Shown in pieces: positions 1 to 9,035 of a stretch of DNA of 64,000 bases. Source of the DNA: Blattabacterium cuenoti. GTDB lineage: Bacteria; Bacteroidota; Bacteroidia; Flavobacteriales; Blattabacteriaceae. The DNA lies in contig NZ_CP060245.1 of the NCBI RefSeq assembly GCF_014252455.1, positions 260,190 through 324,189 of the forward strand. Reading direction: 5' to 3'. The notes below the pieces were generated by a model, which did not search any database, was not told the origin of the DNA, and worked only from the letters and a program-made list of their open reading frames with translations. The position numbers were made by a program, and so were the translations under genes. Numbering within the stretch: the first letter of the stretch is position 1; the number at the start of each line of letters is the position of its first letter.

Positions 1-297
1 TCTAGAGCTGGTGCTTTAACTATATCAGAAGTCTGTTTAATAGGAAAACCTTCTATATTAATTCCTTTTCCTTGGTCTTCTGATGATCATCAAAATAAAA
101 ATGCTAAAATTTTGGAGGAAAAAGAGGCCGCTTTAATAATTAAAAATGAGGAAATAGAAAAAAAATTAGTAGATTCTACTATCAAACTACTTAATGATTC
201 TATAAAAAAAAAAAAAATGAGTAAAAATATTTTACAATTAGGAAAACCTGAAGCAACAAACGATATTGTTAAAGAAATTTTACAAATTATTTTATGA
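1..297 (+). CDS. murG: UDP-N-acetylglucosamine--N-acetylmuramyl-(pentapeptide) pyrophosphoryl-undecaprenol GlcNAc transferase, C-terminal end
   Basis: Partial: the gene starts before the window and only the last 98 codons are seen. The frame opens with SRAGALTISE, the conserved sugar-nucleotide binding segment of the MurG C-terminal Rossmann domain, followed by KPSILIPFPW and DDHQNKNAK, which match the MurG donor-binding region. MurG adds GlcNAc to lipid I to make lipid II on the inner face of the membrane. The stop overlaps the murC start (ATGA), and the order murG-murC-ftsQ-ftsA-ftsZ is the usual division cluster. A run of 14 A lies in frame at 204-217 and encodes lysines. Confidence 0.95.
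   Translation, partial: SRAGALTISEVCLIGKPSILIPFPWSSDDHQNKNAKILEEKEAALIIKNEEIEKKLVDSTIKLLNDSIKKKKMSKNILQLGKPEATNDIVKEILQIIL
204..217 (+). repeat. in-frame poly(A)14 tract in murG
   Basis: Fourteen consecutive A residues encode the lysine run near the MurG C-terminus. The frame is intact as written. A tract of this length is a likely slippage point for both replication and transcription. Confidence 0.9.
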
Positions 298-1682
298 ATT
301 TTAAAAAAATTGAGGCTTTATACTTTATAGGAATAGGAGGGATCGGGATGAGTTCATTAGCCATATATTTTCATTCTATGGGTAAAAAAGTTTATGGATA
401 TGATAGATATAGAACACTTTTAACATATAAATTAGAACAAAAAGGAATTTTCATTCATTATCATGATAATATCAATCTTTTACCTAAATGGATCCATTCT
501 ACTAAATGCTTAATTATTTATACCCCAGCAATTCAAACAGAAAATAATAAACAATGGAATTTTATAAAAAAATATGGAAAAAATATCAAAAAACGTTCTC
601 AAGTATTAGGTTTAATTACAAAAAATAAAATTTGTATAGCTATAGGAGGAACACATGGTAAAACAACTACTTGTACTTTATTAGGCCATATATTATATAG
701 TACTGGAAAAAAATTTACCGCTTTTTTAGGGGGAATATCTGAAAATTATCAATCTAATATTATTTTAAATGGAACGGATTTTTTTTTGGTAGAAGCAGAC
801 GAATTTGACCAATCTTTTTTATATTTATCTCCAAATATAGCATGTATTACGTCTTTAGATCAAGATCATATAGATACTTATCCTAAAAAAGAAACCTTGA
901 TTCAGGCATATGTCAAATTTTCCCATAAAATCAAAAATCCTTATAAAAAAATTTTTCTTTGTAAAGAAGAATCTTTTCCATATAATATTAAAAACGCTAT
1001 ATATTATTCTATAGGAAAAAATGTAGATAAAGATAATTATTATTCGAATCATCTTACTATAAAAGAAGATCAATGGTATTTTGATTTTCATACTCCAAAA
1101 GAAACATGGAAATCTTTACCATTACCTATTCCAGGAAAACATAATTTAAAAAATGTAACAGCTGCATTAGCTATATCTGATTATTTAAAAATTAATCATG
1201 AAGATATTAGAAAATCCTTATTTTTATTTAAAGGGATTAAAAGAAGATATTCTATCCATTATAAATCTAAAAAAAAAATATATATAGATGATTATGCTCA
1301 TCATCCTACAGAAATTAACGCACTAATTAGTACACTTAGAAAGTGTTACCCATATAAAAAAATATTAGGTATTTTTCAACCACATTTATTTAGTAGAACC
1401 AAATTTTTTGAAAAAAATTTTGCAAAAAGTTTAGAAAAATTAGACCTTTTAATTTTATTAGATATTTATCCAGCTAGAGAATTACCTATTGATGGAATTA
1501 GTTCTCATTATTTATTAGATAAAATCAAAATGAATTATCAAAATAAAGAAGTATCTACTATCGAAAAAGTTTTAGAAAAGATTGAAAAAAAAAAATTTGA
1601 TATTATACTTACAATAGGTGCGGGTAATATTGATTCTTTAATTATTCCAATAAAAAAATGGTTATATAAAAAATATGGATAA
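294..1682 (+). CDS. murC: UDP-N-acetylmuramate--L-alanine ligase
   Basis: MurC is the ATP-dependent cytoplasmic ligase that adds L-Ala to UDP-MurNAc, the first step of the peptidoglycan stem peptide. The 462 residues are normal family length. The N-terminal UDP-binding domain carries GIGGIGMSSLA (about residues 13-23). The central Mur ligase domain has the ATP loop GGTHGKTTT (about 118-126), and DDYAHHPTEI (about 332-341) is the MurC hallmark at the start of the C-terminal region. The start codon overlaps the murG stop by four bases, implying translational coupling; ftsQ follows after four bases. No damaged motifs were seen. Confidence 0.98.
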   Translation: MNFKKIEALYFIGIGGIGMSSLAIYFHSMGKKVYGYDRYRTLLTYKLEQKGIFIHYHDNINLLPKWIHSTKCLIIYTPAIQTENNKQWNFIKKYGKNIKKRSQVLGLITKNKICIAIGGTHGKTTTCTLLGHILYSTGKKFTAFLGGISENYQSNIILNGTDFFLVEADEFDQSFLYLSPNIACITSLDQDHIDTYPKKETLIQAYVKFSHKIKNPYKKIFLCKEESFPYNIKNAIYYSIGKNVDKDNYYSNHLTIKEDQWYFDFHTPKETWKSLPLPIPGKHNLKNVTAALAISDYLKINHEDIRKSLFLFKGIKRRYSIHYKSKKKIYIDDYAHHPTEINALISTLRKCYPYKKILGIFQPHLFSRTKFFEKNFAKSLEKLDLLILLDIYPARELPIDGISSHYLLDKIKMNYQNKEVSTIEKVLEKIEKKKFDIILTIGAGNIDSLIIPIKKWLYKKYG

Positions 1683-1686
1683 ATAA

Positions 1687-2418
1687 ATGAGAAAAAAAAA
1701 AAAAATCTTTATCCTTATTTTAATATTATATATAATTTTTATGATATTTTTATTTTCTTTTTCTAAAAAAATACATAAAAAAAGAAGTTTAAAAAAGTTA
1801 AATATAATTATTCATCCATTATCAAATGATCGTTTTATCAATGAAATGATTATTAAAAATATTCTATTTTCTAGAATAGAAAAAATTGAAAAAAAAATAG
1901 GTCAATTATGTATATTAAAAATGGAAAAAAAATTAAATAATTACCCTTTTATAAAAAAAGCTGAAGTATTTTTTAGTGTAGATGGAACTCTAAATATTAA
2001 AATTGTTCAAAAAGAACCAATTTTAAGAATAAAAAATGGAAATCAAGAATATTATCTTACTAAAGAAGCGGAAAATTTAGAACTTTCTTCTTTTTATTCT
2101 TCAAAAGTAATATTGGCAAAAGGATTTTTTTCAAAAAAAGAAAAAAAATATTTAGTAGATTTAATAAATACAATAAATTCTGATGAATTATTAAATCATC
2201 AAATTATTAGTATAAAAAAAAAAATTGGGTCTAACATATTTATTTTAATTCCAAAAATAGGAAATCATCATATTATATTAGGAGATCTAAATAATTTTAA
2301 AAGTAAATTGAAAAAATTAAAAGCTTTTTATAAGCAATATATAAATAAAATAGATATTAATCAATATAAAAGTATTGATTTACAATATAATGACCAAGTA
2401 GTCGCAAAAAAAAGATAA
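1687..2418 (+). CDS. ftsQ: cell division protein FtsQ (DivIB family)
   Basis: A 243-residue bitopic membrane protein of the divisome: short lysine-rich cytoplasmic tail, one transmembrane helix (about residues 7-27), and a periplasmic part containing a POTRA-like section (about 37-115, ending KEPILRIKNG) and a beta domain. Sequence conservation is weak, so the call rests on topology, the recognisable KIVQKEPILRI segment and the position between murC and ftsA. In FtsQ the periplasmic domain recruits FtsL/FtsB. Codons 2-6 are an A14 run, so expression may be sensitive to slippage right after the start. Confidence 0.9.
   Translation: MRKKKKIFILILILYIIFMIFLFSFSKKIHKKRSLKKLNIIIHPLSNDRFINEMIIKNILFSRIEKIEKKIGQLCILKMEKKLNNYPFIKKAEVFFSVDGTLNIKIVQKEPILRIKNGNQEYYLTKEAENLELSSFYSSKVILAKGFFSKKEKKYLVDLINTINSDELLNHQIISIKKKIGSNIFILIPKIGNHHIILGDLNNFKSKLKKLKAFYKQYINKIDINQYKSIDLQYNDQVVAKKR
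1692..1705 (+). repeat. in-frame poly(A)14 tract at the start of ftsQ
   Basis: Fourteen A residues lie immediately after the ATG AG of ftsQ and encode four lysines plus parts of the flanking Arg and Ile codons. The reading frame is intact in this sequence. Any slip of one or two bases would abolish the protein at codon 6, so this is a mutational and transcriptional hot spot in a division gene. Confidence 0.9.
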
Positions 2419-2422
2419 GTCT

Positions 2423-3805
2423 ATGGAATATCAAGATATAGCTATAGGGCTTGATGTAGGTACTACGAAGATTGTAGCTATGGTAGGAAGGATAAATGAA
2501 TATAATAAAATTGAAATTTTAGGCATCGGTAGATCAAAAAGTATAGGTGTACATAGAGGGGTAGTGAACAATATAACTCAAACAATTGAATCTATTCGTG
2601 AAGCAGTCAATGAGGCAGAACATAGTTCTGGTTTAAAAATTAAAGAAGTTATTGTTGGTATTGCAGGACAACATATAAGAAGCTTACAACATAATGATTA
2701 TATCACTAGATTAGATTTTGAAAATGTTATTAATATAAAAGATATACAAAAATTAATTAATCAAGTACATAAATTAGTTATGCTCCCAGGAGAAGAAATT
2801 ATTCATGTACTTCCACAAGAATATAAAGTAGATAGTCAATCCGAAATTGTAGAACCTATAGGGATGTATGGAAGTCGTTTAGAAGCTAATTTTCATGTAG
2901 TAGTAGGACAAATTTCTTCTATTAGAAATATTGGAAGATGTGTAAAAGCTGCAGGATTGAATTTATCTGGTCTTACTTTAGAACCTTTAGCCTCTGCTGA
3001 GGCTGTTTTAAATATAGAAGAAAGGGAAGCTGGTGTTGCTTTAGTAGATATTGGAGGAGGGACAACTGATATTGCGATATTTAAAGATAATATTATTCGT
3101 CATACCGCAGTCATTCCTTTTGGAGGAAATATGATTACTGAAAATATTAAAACTAATTGTTTAATTATTGAAAGACAAGCAGAATTATTAAAACTAAAAT
3201 TTGGATCAGCATGGCCTGGAGAAAATAAAGAAACAGAAATTGTTTGCATACCTGGATTGAGAGGGAGAGACCCCAAGGAGATTTCCTTAAAACGTCTTTC
3301 AAAAATTATTCATACACGAGTAGGTGAAATATTAGAACAAGTAAATATAGAAATAAAAAATTATGGAAATGAAGAACAAAAAAAACGACTTATTGCTGGT
3401 ATAGTAATGACAGGAGGAGGATCTCAATTAAAACATATTCGTCCTTTAACAGAATATATTACTGGAATGGATGTACGTATAGGTTATTCTAATGAGCATA
3501 TTGCTGTAGGAGAAAATGGAATGATCAGTAATCCAGAATATTCTACATCTATAGGGTTAGTGATCAAAGGGATTGAAGATAAGAAAAAATATATTTGTAC
3601 TACTACAACAACAGTAATAGGGGAAAATAATCATGATAGAAGATATGAGGATGATATTTTATCTTCTCAATTTGAATATAAAAATACTCACTTAAATAAA
3701 GAAAATAATAAGCATTCTTTAAAAAAGAAAAAAAATAAGAAGAATAAATCTTTTCTTGAAATTTGGGCAGATAAATTCCGTCAAATACTGAATGATACAG
3801 AATAA
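2423..3805 (+). CDS. ftsA: cell division protein FtsA
   Basis: FtsA is the actin-like ATPase that ties FtsZ filaments to the membrane. The 460 residues include the phosphate-1 motif IGLDVGTTKIVAMVG near the N-terminus, the phosphate-2 motif VDIGGGTTDIAIF (about 208-220) and the adenosine motif MTGGGSQL (about 329-336). After a lysine-rich linker the protein ends with FLEIWADKFRQILND, an amphipathic helix that fits the FtsA membrane-targeting sequence. It is flanked by ftsQ (4 bases) and ftsZ (6 bases), so the three are probably one transcript. Confidence 0.97.
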   Translation: MEYQDIAIGLDVGTTKIVAMVGRINEYNKIEILGIGRSKSIGVHRGVVNNITQTIESIREAVNEAEHSSGLKIKEVIVGIAGQHIRSLQHNDYITRLDFENVINIKDIQKLINQVHKLVMLPGEEIIHVLPQEYKVDSQSEIVEPIGMYGSRLEANFHVVVGQISSIRNIGRCVKAAGLNLSGLTLEPLASAEAVLNIEEREAGVALVDIGGGTTDIAIFKDNIIRHTAVIPFGGNMITENIKTNCLIIERQAELLKLKFGSAWPGENKETEIVCIPGLRGRDPKEISLKRLSKIIHTRVGEILEQVNIEIKNYGNEEQKKRLIAGIVMTGGGSQLKHIRPLTEYITGMDVRIGYSNEHIAVGENGMISNPEYSTSIGLVIKGIEDKKKYICTTTTTVIGENNHDRRYEDDILSSQFEYKNTHLNKENNKHSLKKKKNKKNKSFLEIWADKFRQILNDTE

Positions 3806-3811
3806 TAAAAA

Positions 3812-5197
3812 ATGAAAAAAGAAAATTTTATACAAAAAAAAGAGAACGTTACATTTGGATTTTCTAAAAATCGTTCAGCTTCTATAAAAGTAATTGGTGT
3901 AGGAGGAGGTGGAAGTAATGCTTTAAGCTATATGTTTGAACAAGGAATTACTGGTGTAGATTTTATAGCCTGTAATACGGATGCACAGGCTTTAAATAAT
4001 AATCCCGTACCAATAAAAATTCAATTAGGAGCTTCTATAACAGAAGGATTAGGTGCAGGAGCAGATCCAGAAATAGGAGAAAAAGCCGCTTTAGAAAGTT
4101 TAGAGGAAATAAAAAGTATTTTAGATTCTAATACAAAAATGACCTTCATTACAGCAGGAATGGGAGGAGGCACAGGAACAGGTGCAGCTCCAATAATTGC
4201 TGGAATTTCTAAAGAAAAAGGAATTCTTACTGTAGGAATTGTTACGATTCCATTTCATTTTGAAGGAAAAATGAGATTAAAACAAGCTCAAAAAGGAATA
4301 GAATCTTTAAGAAAGAATGTAGATTCTCTAATTGTGATTAATAATGATAAATTGAGAGAATTATATGGAAATCTTGGATTTAAAGCAGGTTTTGCAAAGG
4401 CAGATGAAGTACTAACTACAGCCGCTAAAGGAATTGCAGAAGTCATAACTCACCATTATAAACAAAATATTGATTTAAGAGATACTAGAACGGTTCTTAA
4501 AGAAAGTGGAACTGCAGTAATGGGATCCGCTATTTCTGTTGGTGAAAATAGAGCAAAAGAAGCCGTTGGACAAGCTTTAGATTCTCCATTATTAAATGAT
4601 AATAAAATTAAAGGGGCTAAAAATGTTCTTTTACTTATTGTTTCAGGAAAAATTGAAATTACGATAGATGAGATAGGAATCATTAGTGATTATATACAAG
4701 CAGAGGCTGGTAATAATGCTAATATCATTATGGGGATAGGAGAAGACGAAAGTTTAGAAGAAAGTATTTCAGTTACTATAGTAGCAACTGGATTTCCAAC
4801 GGAAGTACAAAGAGCTATTAATCATGAAGAAAAAAAAATATTTCATAGATTAGAAGATCCTTATAATAAACAAAAATTAACAAAAGGACTTAATACTACT
4901 ACTTATGCTACAAAAAATAAAAGTATAGAACCTTTTTATTATAAAAAAAATACCTATAATAGGTACGAACAATATGATGATAAAAATCAGGGGGTTTTTT
5001 TAAAAAAAAATATCTTTAATAAAGCTATTCATCCTACTTCTAATTCTTTAGTTGATGATAATAAAAATCAAAAATATATGTTAGAAGATAATTACGATAT
5101 TCCTCTTCCTTATAAAGTAAAAGGGGAAAAAAAAAGTCTAAAAATAGATCATCCTATTATAAAAGAAAAGAATAAAAATGAGGATTTGTGTCAATAA
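3812..5197 (+). CDS. ftsZ: cell division protein FtsZ
   Basis: FtsZ is the tubulin-like GTPase that forms the division ring. The 461-residue protein has the nucleotide-binding start VIGVGGGGSNA (about 27-37), the tubulin signature GGGTGTGAAP (about 113-122) and the synergy-loop region NNDKLRELYG. The GTPase core ends near residue 330 and is followed by a long, charged, Lys/Asn-rich tail. The common C-terminal peptide with PxFLRRQ is not obvious; EDNYDIPLPYKVK is the nearest candidate, so its partner-binding end may have diverged. It closes the division cluster; hisS starts 21 bases later. Confidence 0.98.
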   Translation: MKKENFIQKKENVTFGFSKNRSASIKVIGVGGGGSNALSYMFEQGITGVDFIACNTDAQALNNNPVPIKIQLGASITEGLGAGADPEIGEKAALESLEEIKSILDSNTKMTFITAGMGGGTGTGAAPIIAGISKEKGILTVGIVTIPFHFEGKMRLKQAQKGIESLRKNVDSLIVINNDKLRELYGNLGFKAGFAKADEVLTTAAKGIAEVITHHYKQNIDLRDTRTVLKESGTAVMGSAISVGENRAKEAVGQALDSPLLNDNKIKGAKNVLLLIVSGKIEITIDEIGIISDYIQAEAGNNANIIMGIGEDESLEESISVTIVATGFPTEVQRAINHEEKKIFHRLEDPYNKQKLTKGLNTTTYATKNKSIEPFYYKKNTYNRYEQYDDKNQGVFLKKNIFNKAIHPTSNSLVDDNKNQKYMLEDNYDIPLPYKVKGEKKSLKIDHPIIKEKNKNEDLCQ

Positions 5198-5218
5198 ACA
5201 TATTATATATGATGTCTA

Positions 5219-6652
5219 ATGGATTATAATAGACCAAAAGGAACCAGAGATTTTTCATCTATAGAGATGAATAAAAGAAACTATATCATTCAAGTAATGA
5301 GAAAAAAATTTGAACTTTTTGGGTTTTCTCCTATAGCAACTCCTTCCTTTGAAAATATTTCGACTCTTATAGGTAAATATGGAATAGAAGGGGATTACTT
5401 AATGTTTAAATTACTTCATTCAGGTAATTTTTTAAAAAAAGAAATTTCCAATTTTTTTAAAAAAAATAAAAAAATGACTATGGATCTTCTTTATAATTTT
5501 TTAATAACACGTTTATCCAATAAAGCACTTATATATGATTTAACTGTTCCTTTTGTCCGTTATGTTGGTATGCATAGAAATGAAATTATTTTTCCTTTTA
5601 AAAGATATCAAATCCAACCAGTATGGCGTGCAGATAAACCACAAAAAGAAAGATTTAGAGAATTTTATCAATGTGATGCAGATATAATAGGATATGACGT
5701 ATCCTTATGGCAAGAAATTGAATTAATTAAACTTTGTGACGATATTTTTACAAAATTAAATTTTCCTATTATCATACATATGAATCATAGGGATATTTTA
5801 GGTGGATTAATAGAAATTGCTGGAATATCAAATAATTTATGGAAAGATTTTACTACCTCTTTAGATAAATGGAATAAAATGGGAAAACATATAGTGAAAA
5901 AAGAAATGCTTCGGAAAGGAATTACTCCCAAATCTTTTGAAAAAATTTCCTATTTTTTAGATTTAGATAAAAAAGAAAATTTTTCAAAAAAAATGGAATA
6001 TTTCATCAAGGCTTTACAATCTTATAAAAGAGGAAAAAAGGGAATAAAAGATCTTAATTTTATCTTTCAAAAGATAAAAAAAATTTCTTTAAAAAAAACA
6101 AAATTAAAATGGGATCTTTCTTTAGCTAGAGGGATGAATTATTATACAGGGACTATATTTGAAATATATCCATATAATCATAATAATAATTATTATCAAG
6201 TAGATGATAAAAAAAATTCTATTGGGGGAGGAGGCCGTTATGATCAACTATCTAGTTTTTTTGGAATTAAAAATATTTCTGGAGTAGGAGTTTCTTTGGG
6301 GTTAGATAGAATATATTTATCTATGGATAAAAAAAATTTATTACAAAATATTTCTAATTTTCCTTCTAAAGTTTTATTTATTAATTTCGGAGATGAAGAA
6401 GTTTTATATGCCTATCCTATGATAAATTTTTTAAGAAAAAAAGGAATTTCTACTCAGTTATATCCTAATTTCATTAGGATTCATAAACAATTTAAATATG
6501 CTAATGATAATCATATTCCATTTGTTATTATTATAGGAAAAAATGAAATAGAAAAAAAGAAAATACGAGTAAAAAATATACAAAAAAGAAAAGAAATAGA
6601 ATTTGATAATATTTATGGAGTGATTCATCACATACTGAAAAACCCCTTATAA
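5219..6652 (+). CDS. hisS: histidyl-tRNA synthetase
   Basis: Class II aminoacyl-tRNA synthetase charging tRNA-His. The N-terminus YNRPKGTRDFSSIE is the typical HisS opening. Motif 2 is visible as PVWRADKPQKERFREFYQCD (about 134-153), and the histidine-specific LARGMNYYTGTIFEI (about 301-315) and motif 3 GGGGRYDQL...GVGVSLGLDRI follow. The C-terminal anticodon-binding domain covers about residues 385-477. Length is normal. Its 3' end overlaps the convergent pnuC gene by six bases, so no separate terminator lies between them. A tRNA-His gene occurs at 27.0 kb. Confidence 0.98.
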   Translation: MDYNRPKGTRDFSSIEMNKRNYIIQVMRKKFELFGFSPIATPSFENISTLIGKYGIEGDYLMFKLLHSGNFLKKEISNFFKKNKKMTMDLLYNFLITRLSNKALIYDLTVPFVRYVGMHRNEIIFPFKRYQIQPVWRADKPQKERFREFYQCDADIIGYDVSLWQEIELIKLCDDIFTKLNFPIIIHMNHRDILGGLIEIAGISNNLWKDFTTSLDKWNKMGKHIVKKEMLRKGITPKSFEKISYFLDLDKKENFSKKMEYFIKALQSYKRGKKGIKDLNFIFQKIKKISLKKTKLKWDLSLARGMNYYTGTIFEIYPYNHNNNYYQVDDKKNSIGGGGRYDQLSSFFGIKNISGVGVSLGLDRIYLSMDKKNLLQNISNFPSKVLFINFGDEEVLYAYPMINFLRKKGISTQLYPNFIRIHKQFKYANDNHIPFVIIIGKNEIEKKKIRVKNIQKRKEIEFDNIYGVIHHILKNPL

Positions 6653-7273
6653 ATTTTTTATTGCTTTATTTTTCCAAACAATATAACCTGTTATAGCTAT
6701 AAATGAAAGGAAAATAAATAAAAAACCTGTTAATATAAAACCTTTTAAAAAATAAATAGGAACGGATATGATATTTCCCATCATAAAAAATATCCAATTT
6801 TCTACTTTTTTTATAGCCATCTGATACATACCAGAAAAAAAAATTCCCGTTGTTAAAATATCCATCCAATCATAATGAGATAAAACTTTTCTAGTAAAAC
6901 CATAAACCATTATACTAATAATAAAAGTAAAAACAAATAATAAAAAAGTATATACATAATCTTGTGTATCCGAAAATGTTATAGGTATTTTTTTATTGTT
7001 TTTATCCTTTTTGTATATCCATATATACCATCCATAAAAACTCATTACTGTATAATATATATTAATCAGAAAATCTCCATAAAGAGAAGTAAAAAAAGTT
7101 AAATAACTATATATAATTGTACTTATTATTCCTAATGGATACAACCATATGTTATAATTTTTCGCAAAAATTACACTGCATATACAAAATATGACAGCGA
7201 TAAATTCTAAAAGAATATGTATTAAACTACTATTATTTGTAGGGTATAAAAGAATCTTTATCCATTCATTCAT
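6647..7273 (-). CDS. pnuC: nicotinamide riboside transporter PnuC-like membrane protein
   Basis: A 208-residue integral membrane protein with about seven hydrophobic segments. It carries the PnuC pattern: an N-terminal amphipathic part, WLYPLGIISTIIYSYL, then the SFYGWYIW motif (about 77-84), which is characteristic of PnuC substrate-channel helices. The family imports nicotinamide riboside (some members thiamine) by facilitated diffusion, trapped by intracellular phosphorylation. It overlaps the phosphopantetheinyl transferase gene upstream by eight bases, so the two are probably co-transcribed. Import of an NAD precursor fits a symbiont with reduced biosynthesis. Substrate is inferred from family only. 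Confidence 0.88.
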   Translation of the reverse strand: MNEWIKILLYPTNNSSLIHILLEFIAVIFCICSVIFAKNYNIWLYPLGIISTIIYSYLTFFTSLYGDFLINIYYTVMSFYGWYIWIYKKDKNNKKIPITFSDTQDYVYTFLLFVFTFIISIMVYGFTRKVLSHYDWMDILTTGIFFSGMYQMAIKKVENWIFFMMGNIISVPIYFLKGFILTGFLFIFLSFIAITGYIVWKNKAIKNL

Positions 7274-7918
7274 TATCTATAATATAAACCAAATAATGCT
7301 CTTCTATTTTTCTATAAAATGCAGAAAATTTTTTACTATAGGATTCTTTTATGATCCAACAAGAGATACAATAATCCTTTTTTATGCAAAAAGGAGAAAC
7401 TTTATAGTGATCTAAAAAATTGTATGAAAGTCCTCCATCTAACTTATATAAACTTTCTTTTATTCCCCATATAATATATAGATAATCTTCTTCGTAAGAA
7501 GAATGAATAAAAAAAGATTCATCCTCTCTAATAAATTTTTTTTTTATTTTAAATATTTTTTTGTCTTTTCGTAATTTTTCTATATCTATCCCTATATGAT
7601 AGTAGCTAATGGCTATAGCTATTCTTTCAAAAGAATGACTCAATGAAATATACTTTTTTTTTTACCTAATACACCATCATAAAGAAAAGGTTTTCTTTTT
7701 TTATTGTAAAAAATATTCATATTTATCCCTATATATTTTAGAGCATAACGTACCCCTAAAAATTCTTTTTTTCGTTTTTCTGATAAAGAAAAAAAAAATC
7801 TTCTTTCTTGATCAGAAAGAATAAATTTTTCTAAAAACATTGTTTTTTTTAAATGGCCCCATTTAAAAACGATAATTGTCGTATGAATATTAGTAAATTT
7901 ATTAGTATATAAAAACAT
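7266..7918 (-). pseudogene. 4'-phosphopantetheinyl transferase (Sfp type), interrupted by a frameshift in an A10 tract
   Basis: Two adjoining frames together make one normal Sfp-type enzyme, which transfers phosphopantetheine from CoA to acyl carrier protein. The first frame (start MFLYTNKF at 7918, stop at 7640-7642) has the N-terminal half with EKRKKEFLGVRYALK and KKRKPFLYDG. The second carries YISLSHSFERIAIAIS, the Mg-binding GIDIEKLR and WGIKESLYK, with the catalytic Asp and Glu intact. They join at ten A (plus-strand T at 7654-7663); 11 or 8 A would restore one frame of about 216 codons. Both halves remain well conserved, so it may still be expressed through polymerase slippage, or the break is a sequencing error. 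The stop overlaps pnuC by eight bases. Confidence 0.85.
7654..7663 (-). repeat. poly(A)10 frameshift site in the phosphopantetheinyl transferase gene
   Basis: On the coding strand the run reads GGT, ten A, GTATATTTC. As written, the frame runs into TGA ten codons after the GGT; with one more A it continues as GKKKKYISLSHSF, joining the conserved second half. Confidence 0.88.
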
Positions 7919-7985
7919 ACAAAATATCAATTATTATATAGATTAAATCTATACATTTTTTTTGTACTTAAAAACATATATTGGG

Positions 7986-9008
7986 ATGAAACAAAAAATT
8001 ACGAAAGCATTAGAAAATGTTTTTATTTTTGATCATAAAAAAAATATTATTGAATCTGGTATAGTAAAAAAAATAGATGTATTTCATAATGAAATCATAA
8101 TATATATGATTTTATCTAATCCCACTATGCATATAAAAAAAAAATTAGAAAAAGATATTTACACTACTATAAAAAATCAAAATATAAATAAAAAAATACG
8201 TCTAAAAATAGAAATGAAATTATTTCATACGGAAAAAATATCTAAAATAAAAAATATTATAGCTATAGCTTCTGGGAAAGGAGGAGTAGGGAAATCTACT
8301 GTATCAACTAATATAGCTGTTACTTTAGTAAAAATGGGATTTAAGGTAGGGTTATTAGATGCAGACATTTATGGTCCTTCTATTCCATTAATGTTTAATA
8401 TTAAAGAAGATCAGTTAGATTCTTGTATTATACAAAAAAATAAAACAGGGAATTATGTGATGAAACCTATTCATAGGTATGGAGTTAATATTCTATCTTT
8501 AGGTTTTTTTTCAAAATATGGGCAAGCTATTGTTTGGAGAGGGCCTATGGCTACTAAAGCTTTAAGACAATTAATACATGAAACATATTGGGGTTTTTTA
8601 GATTTTTTAATTATAGATTTACCTCCAGGAACAGGGGATATCCACCTATCTATTTTACAAGAAATTACCTTAAAAGGAATAGTCCTCGTGAGTACTCCTC
8701 AAAAAGTAGCTTTATCAGATGTACATAGATCTGTAGGAATGTTTCGTATTAAATCTATTTATGTTCCAATACTTGGAATCATAGAAAATATGTCTTATCT
8801 GTTAAACAATAAAAAAAAATATTATTTATTTGGAAAAAATGGAGTTAAAAATTTTTCAAAAAAAATAAATATTTTTTTTCTTGGAGAGATTCCTATTTTA
8901 CAAAAAATACAAGAATATTCGGATTTAGGAATTCCGGGAGTTTTAGAAAACGATAATATAAAACAAATTTTTGTTAAAATTACAAAAAATATACTAAATA
9001 TATTATAG
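7986..9008 (+). CDS. mrp: Mrp/ApbC family P-loop ATPase, iron-sulfur cluster carrier
   Basis: A 340-residue protein with a short N-terminal MIP18-like domain (about 1-85) and a MinD/Mrp ATPase domain starting [21 protein letters not shown], the deviant Walker A motif with the signature lysine. Further motifs are [15 protein letters not shown] and [14 protein letters not shown]. The family binds and hands over Fe-S clusters in the cytoplasm. The ATG at 7986 was preferred over the upstream TTG at 7962, because [14 protein letters not shown] is the usual start of the family. Divergent from the frameshifted transferase gene and convergent with the PNP-like gene. Confidence 0.93.
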   Translation: MKQKITKALENVFIFDHKKNIIESGIVKKIDVFHNEIIIYMILSNPTMHIKKKLEKDIYTTIKNQNINKKIRLKIEMKLFHTEKISKIKNIIAIASGKGGVGKSTVSTNIAVTLVKMGFKVGLLDADIYGPSIPLMFNIKEDQLDSCIIQKNKTGNYVMKPIHRYGVNILSLGFFSKYGQAIVWRGPMATKALRQLIHETYWGFLDFLIIDLPPGTGDIHLSILQEITLKGIVLVSTPQKVALSDVHRSVGMFRIKSIYVPILGIIENMSYLLNNKKKYYLFGKNGVKNFSKKINIFFLGEIPILQKIQEYSDLGIPGVLENDNIKQIFVKITKNILNIL

Positions 9009-9035
9009 GATAGGACATAATAATAAGGTTTTTTT

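Noticed and set aside
855-1091. Ile/Phe-rich open frame antisense to murC
   Set aside because: Lies within conserved MurC sequence; typical mirror frame of A-rich coding DNA.
7640-7670. Programmed ribosomal frameshift at the A10 run
   Set aside because: No stimulatory stem-loop or Shine-Dalgarno-like element was visible, and the same defect in nadD fits polymerase slippage or miscounting better. It is not excluded.
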